Of a stretch of 64,000 bases of DNA, positions 15,505 to 23,584 are shown in pieces. Location of the stretch: the NCBI RefSeq assembly GCF_002797415.1, contig NZ_KZ454944.1, positions 3,056,665-3,120,664 of the forward strand. The letters are read 5' to 3'. Each line of letters opens with the position of its first letter. Within the stretch, counting starts at the first letter, position 1. A program made the translations under genes and the position numbers. The notes under the pieces were generated by a model. The model did no database searches and was not told the origin of the DNA. It worked only from the letters and a program-made list of their open reading frames with translations. Origin of the DNA: Bacillus alkalisoli (lineage in GTDB: Bacteria > Bacillota > Bacilli > Bacillales > Bacillaceae_I).

Positions 15505-15655
15505 TATTATGTACATTTCGTTCTATGTTTTCTGGACAAATGTCCATTAAATGTTTATTAAGAACATCACGTTCTTTCTTTTCGTGAAAGTTGTCCGTAA
15601 ATTTTGTATTATGGACATCTCGTTCTCTCTACCTTCAAAATATAGTCGTTTTAGA
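15505..15655. repeat. Degenerate tandem array, 51-bp period (~3 units)
   Basis: TATTATGTACATTTCGTTCT (15505), TATTAAGAACATCACGTTCT (15556) and TATTATGGACATCTCGTTCT (15607) are exactly 51 bp apart, and the spacers share TGTCC(A/G)TAAAT. AGAACGTGATGTTCT (minus strand) can form a hairpin. Its period is like that of the GAACTT arrays, but the sequence is different. Confidence 0.7.
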
Positions 15656-15728
15656 AAAAGAACAGCATCTCATCTCAACAACTAAAAAGCAAATGGTATA
15701 TATTAACCATTTGCTTTTTAGACTGAGC

Positions 15729-16055
15729 CTATTGAATTTTCTTCGCTTCGATTTTCACTTCAAGATCATTTTCTTTCATCTTGTTCACCATGTTATGAAA
15801 TGCGCTCCATTTCGATAACTTATCGATTGCTTCTTCTTCGCTGGTTACACCAGTTACTCGAAATGAATGGTCATTTACATACACTTCAAACGCAGGTTGT
15901 AAATTCTTTTTTTCTTTCCTGCTTCTTTCACGTTCTAAGTGACGGTTAATACGGCGGACACTTTTAGCATCTTTCTTTAAACCTGTCCCATCTTGAGCAT
16001 ACTTTGCCTTTTCCATTAGGTTTTGGTTCTTTTTTCTTAATGTTCCATCACTCAT
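15729..16055 (-). CDS. Conserved hypothetical basic protein
   Basis: 108 aa. A Lys/Arg-rich N-terminal half (SDGTLRKKNQNLMEKAKYA..KSVRRINRHLERERSRKEKK, charged and helical) is followed by a compact segment AFEVYVNDHSFRVTGVTSEEEAIDKLSKWSAFHNMVNKM and a tail ENDLEVKIEAKKIQ. No TM helix or signal. I do not recognise the family; the charge pattern would fit nucleic-acid or ribosome contact, but that is only a guess. The ATG follows AAAAGGGAGCGA. The 49-aa basic ORF at 16071-16220 lies just upstream on the same strand, so the two may form an operon. Confidence 0.7.
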   Translation of the reverse strand: MSDGTLRKKNQNLMEKAKYAQDGTGLKKDAKSVRRINRHLERERSRKEKKNLQPAFEVYVNDHSFRVTGVTSEEEAIDKLSKWSAFHNMVNKMKENDLEVKIEAKKIQ

Positions 16056-16070
16056 CCAAATCGCTCCCTT

Positions 16071-16220
16071 TTAGCTACGTTGTTCTTTTCTATGTGTATT
16101 ACTTTGTGTACGTTGACGTGCAGCGACAAGACGCTGTGTATGACCTATAGCTCGGTTGTCGGCGTTTTCTTTAAATAAGGCAAGTCGTTTCTCTATTTTT
16201 TTCTTAAGACGTTTCTTCAC
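16071..16220 (-). CDS. Small basic protein (49 aa)
   Basis: GTG start at 16220 after GAGGGAGGAATGG. The product begins MKKRLKKKIEKRLALFKENA and ends THRKEQRS. It is highly basic, probably helical, with no hydrophobic segment. The stop lies 15 bp before the 108-aa gene on the same strand. The good ribosome site and close spacing make it credible despite its size. I do not recognise it; a ribosome- or RNA-associated role would suit its composition but is unproven. Confidence 0.62.
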   Translation of the reverse strand: MKKRLKKKIEKRLALFKENADNRAIGHTQRLVAARQRTQSNTHRKEQRS

Positions 16221-16347
16221 AATCCATTCCTCCCTCATCTCTTACTTTTCTTTTCCCACTACTCTATCCTATTAAACATCTCCTCATAAATATGACATTC
16301 ATCTCATACAATCGAATAAAGAATACTGCTATAGGAGCTAACTAATT

Positions 16348-16752
16348 ATGTTTAGAGATTTCAAACAATTTGCTGTAAAAGGGAACGTTATCGATTTGGC
16401 AGTTGGAGTTGTCATTGGTAGTGCTTTCGGGAATATTGTATCTTCTTTAGTTAATGATATAATGATGCCTTTATTTGGGGTATTGTTAGGTGGAATCAAT
16501 TTAACGAACCAAAGAATAATAATTGGTCAGGCTGTTGTGAAGTATGGGTTGTTCTTACAAACAATTGTAGACTTTTTAATTATAGCTTTTTCTATATTTT
16601 TATGTATTCGATTTCTCCAAAAATTACGATCAAAGGAAAAGAAAGATTCTTCTAATAAACCTTCTGAGGAAGTGATCGTCTTGACGGAAATTCGCGACTT
16701 ATTAAAAGAGGAAAAACAAAGAAAACCAAAACTGAAAGTACATATTAAATAA
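16348..16752 (+). CDS. mscL: MscL, large-conductance mechanosensitive channel
   Basis: 134-aa membrane channel that opens under hypo-osmotic shock. The N-terminal MFRDFKQFAVKGNVIDLAVGVVIGSAFG is diagnostic (amphipathic helix then TM1 with the Gly/Ala pore lining), followed by SSLVNDIMMPLFG. The periplasm-equivalent loop is short, TM2 is FLQTIVDFLIIAFSIFLCIRF near residues 72-93, and the C-terminal helix (EEVIVLTEIRDLLKEE) should form the cytosolic bundle. Length is typical. A REP-like palindrome begins 17 bp after the stop. The upstream sequence has GGAGCTAACTAATT before the ATG. Confidence 0.96.
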   Translation: MFRDFKQFAVKGNVIDLAVGVVIGSAFGNIVSSLVNDIMMPLFGVLLGGINLTNQRIIIGQAVVKYGLFLQTIVDFLIIAFSIFLCIRFLQKLRSKEKKDSSNKPSEEVIVLTEIRDLLKEEKQRKPKLKVHIK

Positions 16753-16769
16753 CAGAAGTGCCAACAGAA

Positions 16770-16798
16770 GTGCCAGGCACCACCCGAATTTTGTCGAA
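16770..16798 (+). repeat. REP-like palindrome with CCCGAATTTTGTCGAA tail
   Basis: The GTGCCAGGCAC core (16770-16780) is followed by CACCCGAATTTTGTCGAA. A half-copy AGTGCCAACAGA directly precedes it. It has the same layout as the two copies flanking the RAYT-like gene. Confidence 0.8.
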
Positions 16799-16803
16799 AG
16801 AAG

Positions 16804-16838
16804 AAAAAGGTTGCGATTTATGTTATCGCAACCTTTTT
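16804..16838 (+). terminator. Intrinsic terminator after mscL
   Basis: AAAAAGGTTGCGAT and ATCGCAACCTTTTT pair around TTATGTT, with T-runs usable on either strand. It is shared by mscL and the convergent symporter gene. Confidence 0.85.
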
Positions 16839-16870
16839 AGTGTGATTCTGTGTGCTTTATATAGTGCTTT

Positions 16871-18127
16871 TTATAAGTTATTGGTATTAGGATTTTCTGT
16901 TACTGTCATGTCTTCGCCTTCTGATTTTGCAACGATATATGCACATGATGCATCACCAGTTATGTTAACTGCTGTACGTGCCATATCAAGTAATCGATCT
17001 ACCCCGAGAATTAATGCAATTCCTTCAACAGGTAAACCTACTGAGCCTAATACCATTGCTAATAAGATTAGACCTACGCCTGGTACTCCTGCAGTCCCTA
17101 TACTCGCTACTACAGCTACCCCGACAACTGTAATTAGTTCAAACAAAGTTAGACTTTCAGCAAATACTTGAGCAATGAACACAGTTGCTACACCTTGCAT
17201 GATAGCTGTACCATCCATGTTGATTGTTGCACCTAGTGGTTGAACAAAGCTACTAATATGTTTTGGCACACCTAAACGCTCTTGTGCAATGTCCATCGAT
17301 ATCGGTAATGTAGCATTACTGCTTGAAGTACTGAATGCCACACTCATAGCTGGTAAGAATTTTTTAAAGAAGTGAAGCGGATTCGTTTTTCCAAGTATGG
17401 CAACAGCTCCACCATAAGTTACAAATAAGTGAATGATCAGTGCTGCAGCAACAACAAGGAAATAAGCAAACATCGCTTTAAAAGCATCAAAGCCCATCTT
17501 ACCGATAGCAGATGCGATTAAACCAAATGCTCCATATGGTGCTGTTTTAATAATTAAATGAACAAGATACATAACAACTTCGTTCGCTTGTTCGAATAGT
17601 TTTCTTATAACAGCTACCTTATCCCCTAAAACGTTCAAAGCAAGACCTAATAACACTGAAAAAGCAATGATTTGAAGTAAATTTCCTTCTGCCATAGCAG
17701 TTATCGGGTTTTTCGGGATGATGTTTAATAAAGTGTCCACAACTGCTGGCGCTTCTCTTGTTCCTTCGTACTCTAATGCAGATGTATCAAATGTTCCAAA
17801 TTCCCCTGGTTTTACAAGAGAAGCTAATGTTAACCCTATCGTAATCGCAATACTTGTTGTAATTAAGAAAAATAAAATGGTTTTAAATCCAATTCTACCT
17901 AATTTCTTCGTATCCCCTAAATTGATTACACCTAAAGTAATGGATATTAAAACAATTGGGACAACTAACATTGTGATAAGATTTAAAAAGATTTGTCCTA
18001 GTGGTGTAAATAAGAGTGGATCAAGTCGACTAAACAGACCTGGTGCATATAGGTTTAATACTAATCCAACTAGAATACCTAACCCAAGACCGATTAGTAT
18101 TTGTGTCGTTAATGATAGTTTTTTCAT
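16871..18127 (-). CDS. Dicarboxylate/amino acid:cation symporter (DAACS/GltP family)
   Basis: 418-aa secondary transporter for glutamate/aspartate or C4-dicarboxylates, driven by Na+ or H+. Eight TM helices plus hairpin loops are expected. The re-entrant loop motif AFSTSSSNATLPISMDIA (HP1 serine-rich) lies near 265, and TM7 NMDGTAIMQGVATVF near 300, which forms the cation/substrate site, is intact, as is GTAGVPGVGLILLAMVL (HP2) near 345. Substrate cannot be fixed from these motifs. The C-terminus is short and acidic. The upstream ~290 bp to the next gene shows AT-rich sequence and no element I recognise. Confidence 0.93.
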   Translation of the reverse strand: MKKLSLTTQILIGLGLGILVGLVLNLYAPGLFSRLDPLLFTPLGQIFLNLITMLVVPIVLISITLGVINLGDTKKLGRIGFKTILFFLITTSIAITIGLTLASLVKPGEFGTFDTSALEYEGTREAPAVVDTLLNIIPKNPITAMAEGNLLQIIAFSVLLGLALNVLGDKVAVIRKLFEQANEVVMYLVHLIIKTAPYGAFGLIASAIGKMGFDAFKAMFAYFLVVAAALIIHLFVTYGGAVAILGKTNPLHFFKKFLPAMSVAFSTSSSNATLPISMDIAQERLGVPKHISSFVQPLGATINMDGTAIMQGVATVFIAQVFAESLTLFELITVVGVAVVASIGTAGVPGVGLILLAMVLGSVGLPVEGIALILGVDRLLDMARTAVNITGDASCAYIVAKSEGEDMTVTENPNTNNL

Positions 18128-18420
18128 AGGTAAACTCCTTTTGTATAAGTATGTATGTTACAGTTTTCTAAGTATTATGTGCGACAAAAGGCGACTTTTT
18201 TATTTTAATTTCTATAAAATATAATGTAAAGTGCTTTACGATAGATTAAATATTCGCATTTCTGTTATATTACAACTTTTGTCATTGGTAACTTATTCGT
18301 ATTGTATCTATTTTAAAAGTTTGGTATAGTAATGTAAGTTTTTCTTCTTTTCTATACCCATTTTTCAATAAAAAAACATAAAGTATAAATAATTTTTTTG
18401 CAATAACTGGAGGGGGTTTC

Positions 18421-18651
18421 ATGAAATTACTCTGGAAAGTAATCATCGCAATTTTCGTATTGGTAACTGTAAAGGTTGGTTTTGAGTCCTACCAAATTAT
18501 AAAAATAGCTGCCGGCGGAGACCATATACGAATTGATCCAGCTCTTTACCTTAACTTATCTTACTTAATTTTTGGGTTAATTGGATTAATGCTACTTTCG
18601 GATGTATTCAAAAAGTTTACAGACAAACATAAAAATCAATTAAAATTTTAA
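18421..18651 (+). CDS. Small membrane protein, two TM segments
   Basis: 76 aa. TM1 is WKVIIAIFVLVTVKVGF (residues 4-20) and TM2 is LSYLIFGLIGLMLLSDVF (46-63), with a basic tail KKFTDKHKNQLKF. The ATG follows GGAGGGGGTTTC, a strong ribosome site. A hairpin AACAGGCC..TAGCCTGTTTT follows the stop and can serve as a terminator. I do not recognise a family. Confidence 0.68.
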   Translation: MKLLWKVIIAIFVLVTVKVGFESYQIIKIAAGGDHIRIDPALYLNLSYLIFGLIGLMLLSDVFKKFTDKHKNQLKF

Positions 18652-18821
18652 CAAACAGGCCCTCTTAATTAGCCTGTTTTCTTTATTTTTAAAATTCTTT
18701 ATAAAATGTTTATATTTTTTCAATAGAAAATAATTCTCTTTTTCCTTTCAGTTTGTTTAAATAGAAATATAGGACAAGTGTACAAACATAAAACTTTTAA
18801 AAAAAGAAGGGGGAGAAACTA

Positions 18822-19658
18822 GTGGAAGTGAACGCAGTAATCGGCATAAGATTCAAGGATGAAAAAGAAATTATAGCTACAAATATGTTAAAAGAATTAC
18901 AAAAAGCTTATCCAGAAAATGAAGTTTATAAGCAAGAAGAGCAGGCTATTGGAATAATTAGTATTTTCTCCACTTTAGTTGATTATATTGGAGAGTATAT
19001 TTCAACAAAAGATAAAGATATTTTACATAATGCGAAAGAGTGGGGCAGTTCAATTGGGCAAATGGCAGTGAGCAATGGTGCTTCACTTGATTCAACACTT
19101 TCCAATATGACATTATATAAAAAATGTAGTTGGAATTTTTTACAGCAGGAAGGCGAGCGTCTACATTTAAAATTAGAAGAATTGGCATATCAGTTTGAAC
19201 AAATAGATGAAGTATTTAATATTATTGTATTTGGTTTTAGTCAAGCTTTCACGAAAGCAACGGACGATAAAATATTAGAAACAAAAGCTAGATTCCTTCG
19301 CCTTTCTGTACCAATTGTTCCATTATTAAATGGTATAGCTGTATTACCTTTAATTGGAGAACTTGACGACGAAAGAGCAAGCATTCTAATTGAAGAGACA
19401 TTAGATAAGTGCAAAAATCTTCAAATAAATAAATTGATCATCGATTTTTCTGGTGTATATATTGTAGATCAAACAGTCATTCATACAATAGATTTATTAA
19501 TACGCGCGTTAAAGCTTATTGGGATCACACCTGCGATTACAGGTCTTCGTGCTGAATTGAGCTTACAATTCGTACAATCCCACCTTACATTATCAGACAT
19601 TGAACTAAAAGGGTCTCTGGAACAAATATTAGAAAAGGCTCTTGTAGGCGCAAAATAA
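18822..19658 (+). CDS. RsbR-like stressosome co-antagonist (STAS domain)
   Basis: 278 aa, cytosolic. The N-terminal ~140 residues are helical and variable, as in the non-heme globin sensor domain of RsbR paralogues. The C-terminal STAS domain runs from VPIVPLLNGIAVLPLIGELD to the end. RsbRA has two phosphorylated Thr; here the first site reads DFSGVYIVD (Ser in place of Thr) and the second ITGLRAELS keeps Thr, so phosphorylation by an RsbT-like kinase is plausible. The start is GTG at 18822 after GAAGGGGGAGAAAC. No rsbS/rsbT is adjacent, so it is probably an orphan paralogue that joins stressosomes. A terminator follows at 19671. Confidence 0.85.
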   Translation: MEVNAVIGIRFKDEKEIIATNMLKELQKAYPENEVYKQEEQAIGIISIFSTLVDYIGEYISTKDKDILHNAKEWGSSIGQMAVSNGASLDSTLSNMTLYKKCSWNFLQQEGERLHLKLEELAYQFEQIDEVFNIIVFGFSQAFTKATDDKILETKARFLRLSVPIVPLLNGIAVLPLIGELDDERASILIEETLDKCKNLQINKLIIDFSGVYIVDQTVIHTIDLLIRALKLIGITPAITGLRAELSLQFVQSHLTLSDIELKGSLEQILEKALVGAK

Positions 19659-19670
19659 ATAAAATGATTA

Positions 19671-19701
19671 AAACCGAAACTTACTGTTTCGGTTTTTTTT
19701 G
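19671..19701 (+). terminator. Intrinsic terminator after RsbR-like gene
   Basis: AAACCGAAAC and GTTTCGGTTT pair around TTACT, followed by TTTTTG, 13 bp after the stop. Confidence 0.88.
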
Positions 19702-19767
19702 TATAAGTACTTCTATAATCGTACATACTAATAAAGTTTATCTAAATTTTATTAAAGGGGAAAAAAT

Positions 19768-20286
19768 ATGTACTTATTATTAGTAGTTGTTGTTTGGTTA
19801 GTCTTTGGGTACTTTTTTATTGATCGAAAAAATTGGTTTCCTTATTACCCAACTGTATTATTCTTTATTGTTTCTAATTTATTTTATAATTTTTTATATT
19901 ACAATCATACACTTTGGAGCTTTCGGGCCATTACTACAGACTTGCTGAATCATACGTTTATAGATATTGGATTTTCGTTTATCATCATGCCGATATTGAT
20001 TGTCATTTTCCTACAACGTTTTCCTAAGAAAGAGACAAAGAACAAAGTCATATATATTGTAGTGTGGGGAGCTTTTTTCTCCATTATTGAATATTTATTT
20101 TACAAAAAAGGAATGTTTATATATGACAACGGATGGAATCATATATATATGACGCTGTTTAATTTTGCATTTCTAATTATATTAAAAATCCATTCCAAAA
20201 AGCCTGTGCTAGCGATTGTTTTGTCTCTGCCTATAATATTTATTTTAATTTTTCTATTTCCGGTACCACATGAAGTTATCAAATAA
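19768..20286 (+). CDS. CBO0543-like multi-spanning membrane protein
   Basis: 172 aa with about five hydrophobic segments: LLLVVVVWLVFGYFFI, PTVLFFIVSNLFYNFLYY, FSFIIMPILIVIFLQ, VIYIVVWGAFFSIIEYLFY and LAIVLSLPIIFILIFLF. The motifs DRKNWFPYYPTVLFF and YDNGWNHIYMTLFNF resemble proteins called CBO0543 family, which are common in Bacillus and have no known role. The ATG follows AAAGGGGAAAAA. I cannot assign a function. Confidence 0.78.
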   Translation: MYLLLVVVVWLVFGYFFIDRKNWFPYYPTVLFFIVSNLFYNFLYYNHTLWSFRAITTDLLNHTFIDIGFSFIIMPILIVIFLQRFPKKETKNKVIYIVVWGAFFSIIEYLFYKKGMFIYDNGWNHIYMTLFNFAFLIILKIHSKKPVLAIVLSLPIIFILIFLFPVPHEVIK

Positions 20287-20300
20287 AGTGAGTGATATGT

Positions 20301-20399
20301 ATGCCTATCGACTTTTTATCAACACCAATTTTCTTACTATTATTGTTTGCAACTTATGGAACACTTTGGGTGTTTTTGCTTAGAGTTCAAAGAGATTAA
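20301..20399 (+). CDS. Tiny single-TM peptide (32 aa)
   Basis: MPIDFLSTPIFLLLLFATYG continues TLWVFLLRVQRD, one hydrophobic helix and a basic end. It begins 14 bp after the CBO0543-like gene, with only a weak AAGTGAG ahead, and is followed by a hairpin terminator. Many Bacillus operons carry such peptides, but length and weak ribosome site keep confidence moderate. Confidence 0.45.
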   Translation: MPIDFLSTPIFLLLLFATYGTLWVFLLRVQRD

Positions 20400-20408
20400 A
20401 TGTAATTT

Positions 20409-20454
20409 AAAATAGCAGTGTTAACGTATACTACTCCGTTAGCACTGCTATTTT
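20409..20454. terminator. Bidirectional terminator between 20399 and uppP
   Basis: AAAATAGCAGTG and CACTGCTATTTT pair, with TTAACG/CGTTAG extending the stem. It lies between convergent genes. Confidence 0.8.
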
Positions 20455-20458
20455 GATT

Positions 20459-21238
20459 TTAGAATAATCCCATCTTTTGTAATATGATAACTCCAATTCC
20501 AAGCACCCACACATAAATAGCAAATGTTTTTAATGAGTGTTTTTTTAAGTAGTTGATCATCCATTTTACTGCAATGTATCCAAAAAAGCACGATGCTAAA
20601 ATTCCTATAATAAGAGCTGTTAAGGAAATGTCCTCCCTTCCCACCTGGGCAACTTCTGCAGTTTGTAAAACTACAGCCCCTGCTATTGCTGGTGTAGAAA
20701 GTAAAAAGGAGAAATACGCTGCTGTTTCACGGTCTAGTTTTCTAAATAAACCTGCTGCTATAGTAAGGCCTGAGCGAGATATGGCCGGAAAAATAGCCGC
20801 TGCTTGAAAGGAACCGATAAAAAGTGCATCCTTCCAAGTAATATCGTCCATCTTTTTTGCGCCTTGCTTGATGGAATCAGCAAACCAAAGGAAAGCTCCC
20901 GTAATTAAAAACTCCCAACCAATCGTTACACCTGTTGTAGAAATTTCTTCAAAGTAATCCTTAAAAGATAGTCCGATAACGACTGCCGGAATTGTACCGA
21001 CAATGAGGAGAAGGGAAAGCTTGTGAAATGGGTTTTTAATTATTTTCACGAATTCTTCTCTGTAGAAATAAAGGACCGCAATTAATGTACCAAAGTGCAA
21101 CATGGTATCAAGTAGCAATCCAGCTTCTTGAAGACCAAATAGATTTCTACCTAGATACAAATGGCCTGTACTACTTATCGGTAAAAACTCTGTTAATCCC
21201 TGAATAATCCCAAGAATAAATGCTTCTATTTTTGACAT
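20459..21238 (-). CDS. uppP: UppP/BacA undecaprenyl-diphosphatase
   Basis: 259-aa polytopic enzyme that dephosphorylates undecaprenyl pyrophosphate so that the lipid carrier can be reused for wall synthesis; it also gives bacitracin tolerance. The active-site motifs are intact: GLTEFLPISSTGHLYL near residue 14-29 and IFPAISRSGLTIAAGLFR near 148-165 (PGxSRSG-like, with A in place of G). About eight hydrophobic segments. The ATG follows AGAGGGGGATATT. The DedA-family gene lies 12 bp upstream on the same strand, so the two are probably co-transcribed, which is notable because both families act on undecaprenyl phosphate cycling. Confidence 0.95.
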   Translation of the reverse strand: MSKIEAFILGIIQGLTEFLPISSTGHLYLGRNLFGLQEAGLLLDTMLHFGTLIAVLYFYREEFVKIIKNPFHKLSLLLIVGTIPAVVIGLSFKDYFEEISTTGVTIGWEFLITGAFLWFADSIKQGAKKMDDITWKDALFIGSFQAAAIFPAISRSGLTIAAGLFRKLDRETAAYFSFLLSTPAIAGAVVLQTAEVAQVGREDISLTALIIGILASCFFGYIAVKWMINYLKKHSLKTFAIYVWVLGIGVIILQKMGLF

Positions 21239-21250
21239 AATATCCCCCTC

Positions 21251-21835
21251 TTACTTACGTTTCCGGCTGAATAGAAAATAAGTTAATACTCCAACACACA
21301 TGAGAAAAATTAAAGGCATGATCAATGGTTGTGCAGCTTGTTTGATTTCACGCCAATTTTCACCCAATTCAAAACCTAAATATAAAAATAGGATAGTCCA
21401 CGGAATAACCGCTGCAATGGTGTAAAGGAGAAATGGTAAAAACGGCATTTTGGCTACTCCAGCTGGAATAGATATTGCGTGTCGTACAACTGGTACGAAC
21501 CTTGCAGCGAATACAACAATCGGGCCGTATTCAACAAACCACTTTTCCGAAAGGTCTAAATGTTTTGGTTGGATTAATATGTACTTTCCGTATTTTTCTA
21601 AGAAAGGTCTGCCACCGATACTTCCTGCCCAATATAAGAAAAGTTGAGCAAACGTCCCACCAACTGCACCTGCTATAAGGGCACTCAAGAAGCTTATTTC
21701 TCCAATTGAAATTAAATAGCCTCCATAACCTAAGACTATTTCACTCGGGATTACTTCGACCATGAGCCCAAACATAATGCCCCATACACCTAGGTCTGCG
21801 AAAAACTCAAAGATTCCGAAAAAAAATTCTTCCAT
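21251..21835 (-). CDS. DedA family membrane protein
   Basis: 194 aa, VTT/DedA domain. Recently DedA proteins were shown to flip undecaprenyl phosphate or phosphatidylethanolamine; which one applies here is open. The family motif FAARFVPVVRHAISIPAGVAKMPF lies near 110-133 (R-F-x-P-x-x-R) with acidic EKYGKYILI before it, and the re-entrant E-V-I-P-S-E-I-V near 27. The last TM is LIMPLIFLMCVGVLTYFLF. Co-directional with uppP (12 bp apart), making undecaprenyl phosphate a tempting shared substrate. Confidence 0.9.
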   Translation of the reverse strand: MEEFFFGIFEFFADLGVWGIMFGLMVEVIPSEIVLGYGGYLISIGEISFLSALIAGAVGGTFAQLFLYWAGSIGGRPFLEKYGKYILIQPKHLDLSEKWFVEYGPIVVFAARFVPVVRHAISIPAGVAKMPFLPFLLYTIAAVIPWTILFLYLGFELGENWREIKQAAQPLIMPLIFLMCVGVLTYFLFSRKRK

Positions 21836-21882
21836 TTTGTCATCCTCTTTTTGTAGTAAATTTTTGTATACTTGTACTATAT

Positions 21883-22332
21883 GTGTATGTGGTCAAGAAC
21901 TTAATAAGCACTAAATGTTTTTATTCGAAAAAAGATTGGTGGATGACATCAATTATTTTTGGAACAGTTGTTGTGGCTATTGTGTCTGTTATTCCTTTAT
22001 GGTTCGAAGAATTTAATGCTGGGACAATAGTTATTCTTATTGTTATCGGTTTAACCGTATGGCTTGTGTTAGCCATTTATTTGAGAACGTACTATTCTGT
22101 CGAGGACGATGTAGTAAGGATCGTCTCAGGGCCATTTCGTTGGAAAGTAAAAATCTCTGAAATTACTTCTATCCAGTCTACGAAGAGTATTTTGTCTAGT
22201 CCTGCTTTATCGATGGATAGGTTAGAAATTAAATATGGACGCTGGGGTTCTGTCGTAATATCACCAGAAGATAAGCAACGATTTGCAAATGAATTAATAA
22301 AGCGAAATAGCGCTATTAAAGTAACTCTATAG
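21883..22332 (+). CDS. Membrane protein with bacterial PH-like domain
   Basis: 149 aa. Two TM helices (IIFGTVVVAIVSVIPLWF, residues 25-42, and AGTIVILIVIGLTVWLVLAIYL, 46-67) precede a soluble PH-like part: YYSVEDDVVRIVSGPFRWKV, ISEITSIQSTKSILSSPALS, LEIKYGRWGSVVISPEDK. This resembles bPH_4/DUF1200 proteins such as YozB-like ones. The GTG start at 21883 has no clear ribosome site; an in-frame GTG at 21889 is an alternative. It is divergent from dedA. Function unknown. Confidence 0.72.
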   Translation: MYVVKNLISTKCFYSKKDWWMTSIIFGTVVVAIVSVIPLWFEEFNAGTIVILIVIGLTVWLVLAIYLRTYYSVEDDVVRIVSGPFRWKVKISEITSIQSTKSILSSPALSMDRLEIKYGRWGSVVISPEDKQRFANELIKRNSAIKVTL

Positions 22333-22430
22333 GAACAAGAGAAGCAACCGGATTGCACTTAAAAAAGAAATCAAACATTTTCCTCTTTTCAAACATTTAT
22401 GAAACGTTTATCATTAGAGAGGATATTACG

Positions 22431-22465
22431 AAATTATTACAAGTGCCTGGCACCTGTAATAATTT
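22431..22465. repeat. REP-like palindrome with long arms
   Basis: AAATTATTACAAGTGCCTGG is followed by CACCTGTAATAATTT: 11-bp arms around the AGTGCCTGGCACC core with one mismatch. It lies just upstream of the lipoprotein at 22500. Confidence 0.82.
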
Positions 22466-22499
22466 TGAAATATAGAAAAGATGACGAAGGTGGGCTAGC

Positions 22500-22871
22500 A
22501 TGAAACGTATTTTATTCCTTGTCATTTTCCTTCTATTATTCACAGCCTGTAGCAGTCCCACGGAGTACTATTCCAATCGATTTTCTTTCATAGAAGTGGT
22601 TGAGAACAAAGAAGATGCAATGATCATGAATATTCCCGAAATTGAGTTTATTTTAGATGAATACGAGTTAATTGTTGGTTTAGATGAGGCGAATGAGCAA
22701 TATTCTCGCTATAACCTTGAACAAGCTCCAGCATTTATTGTATTGGAATTTACAGGCGTCCTGACGAAAGATATGGTTTTTAGGACATATGATGAAGATG
22801 AAGCGAGAATGTATATTGAAGACTTAATAGAAGAAGCACAAGAAAAAGCGGAAGAATTTGAGCAAAGATAA
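22500..22871 (+). CDS. Putative lipoprotein
   Basis: 123 aa. Signal peptide KRILFLVIFLLLFTAC with lipobox LFTAC (Cys near residue 17), then a mature part that is mostly acidic: EVVENKEDAMIMNIPEIEFI, DEYELIVGLDEANEQYSRYN, AFIVLEFTGVLTKDMVF, ending in an acidic helix EDLIEEAQEKAEEFEQR. No family recognised. It should be anchored on the outer face of the membrane. The ATG follows GAAGGTGGGC. A short hairpin (AAGAGCCT/AGGTTCTT, T7) follows at 22877-22907. Confidence 0.78.
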   Translation: MKRILFLVIFLLLFTACSSPTEYYSNRFSFIEVVENKEDAMIMNIPEIEFILDEYELIVGLDEANEQYSRYNLEQAPAFIVLEFTGVLTKDMVFRTYDEDEARMYIEDLIEEAQEKAEEFEQR

Positions 22872-22913
22872 TCGTTAAAGAGCCTCTTTATTGAAGGTTC
22901 TTTTTTTATTATT

Positions 22914-23285
22914 GGATGTACCAAAGTTTATTGTTGCTATTAAAAACTTACTTGTTGATTTCCGTGCAAGGCTGAGACTCCTCGAAAATGCTAACGCATT
23001 TCCTTCGTGCGATGCATCGCTCTCGTAGCCTTCCTTGTCCTGCGGGAGAAGCGGGGAGCGGGAGACCCCACAGGCGCTTGCGCCGAGGAGGCTCCCGGTG
23101 CAACGAAATGTTTGAAGCGGCTCGTTCAGCTCCGACAAGCATAAGGCAGGGGAGAATTGAGGGTGCTTTTTTACCCTCAAGGCGACAATGACTTATGACT
23201 CGAGGAGCTAGCCGCTGAAACTAGACAAGCCCGCGGAAAGCGAAGCCTTGCACGGAAATCAACAGTGTCCATTAAAACACATTAT
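22914..23285. repeat. Composite palindromic element, subtype A, inverted orientation
   Basis: It begins GGATGTACCAAAG, aligning with the long end of the 8904-9117 element read backwards. Inner arms GTTGATTTCCGTGCAAGG (22953 region) and CCTTGCACGGAAATCAACAG (23247 region) match. Modules inside: GACTCCTCGAAAATGC, CCTTCCTTGTCCTGCGGGAG, GGGAGACCCCACAGGCGC, TTCAGCTCCGACAAGCATAA, GAGCTAGCCGCTGAAACTAG and CGCGGAAAGCGAAGCC. It is the longest copy and combines modules seen separately in the copies at 6893 and 11367. No clean target duplication was seen. Confidence 0.82.
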
Positions 23286-23402
23286 TCCAAAAACATATTT
23301 TCACCTTTTTCACTGTAAAAAAGGAAATTACTCATAATAATCGAATATTTATAATTATAAGATTTTTTGTAAGCGTTTTTATAGTGAAAAGGAGTGAACA
23401 TT

Positions 23403-23516
23403 ATGAAGGATTTATGTCTTCAATCTACTTGCTTTGGATATGAGTTAATACTAGTAACACTTATTTGTTTTGGAATATTGTTTATTGGCTATAGATTTTT
23501 AAGTCATGATGAATAA
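23403..23516 (+). CDS. Small membrane peptide (37 aa)
   Basis: MKDLCLQSTCFGYELILVTL leads into ICFGILFIGYRFLSHDE: one TM helix preceded by two Cys. The ATG is preceded by AAAAGGAGTGAACATT, an excellent ribosome site. It lies 68 bp upstream of the lipoprotein at 23585 on the same strand. Too short to assign to a family. Confidence 0.6.
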   Translation: MKDLCLQSTCFGYELILVTLICFGILFIGYRFLSHDE

Positions 23517-23584
23517 TCCCGACTTTTTGTATGATTTTTGGGGAGTAGGGAAACCTATGTAAAAACTCCTTAGGAGGTTTATGC

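Noticed and set aside
22409-22871. Possible single operon of the PH-domain protein and the 22500 lipoprotein.
   Set aside because: They are 167 bp apart with a REP palindrome between; no evidence for joint transcription.
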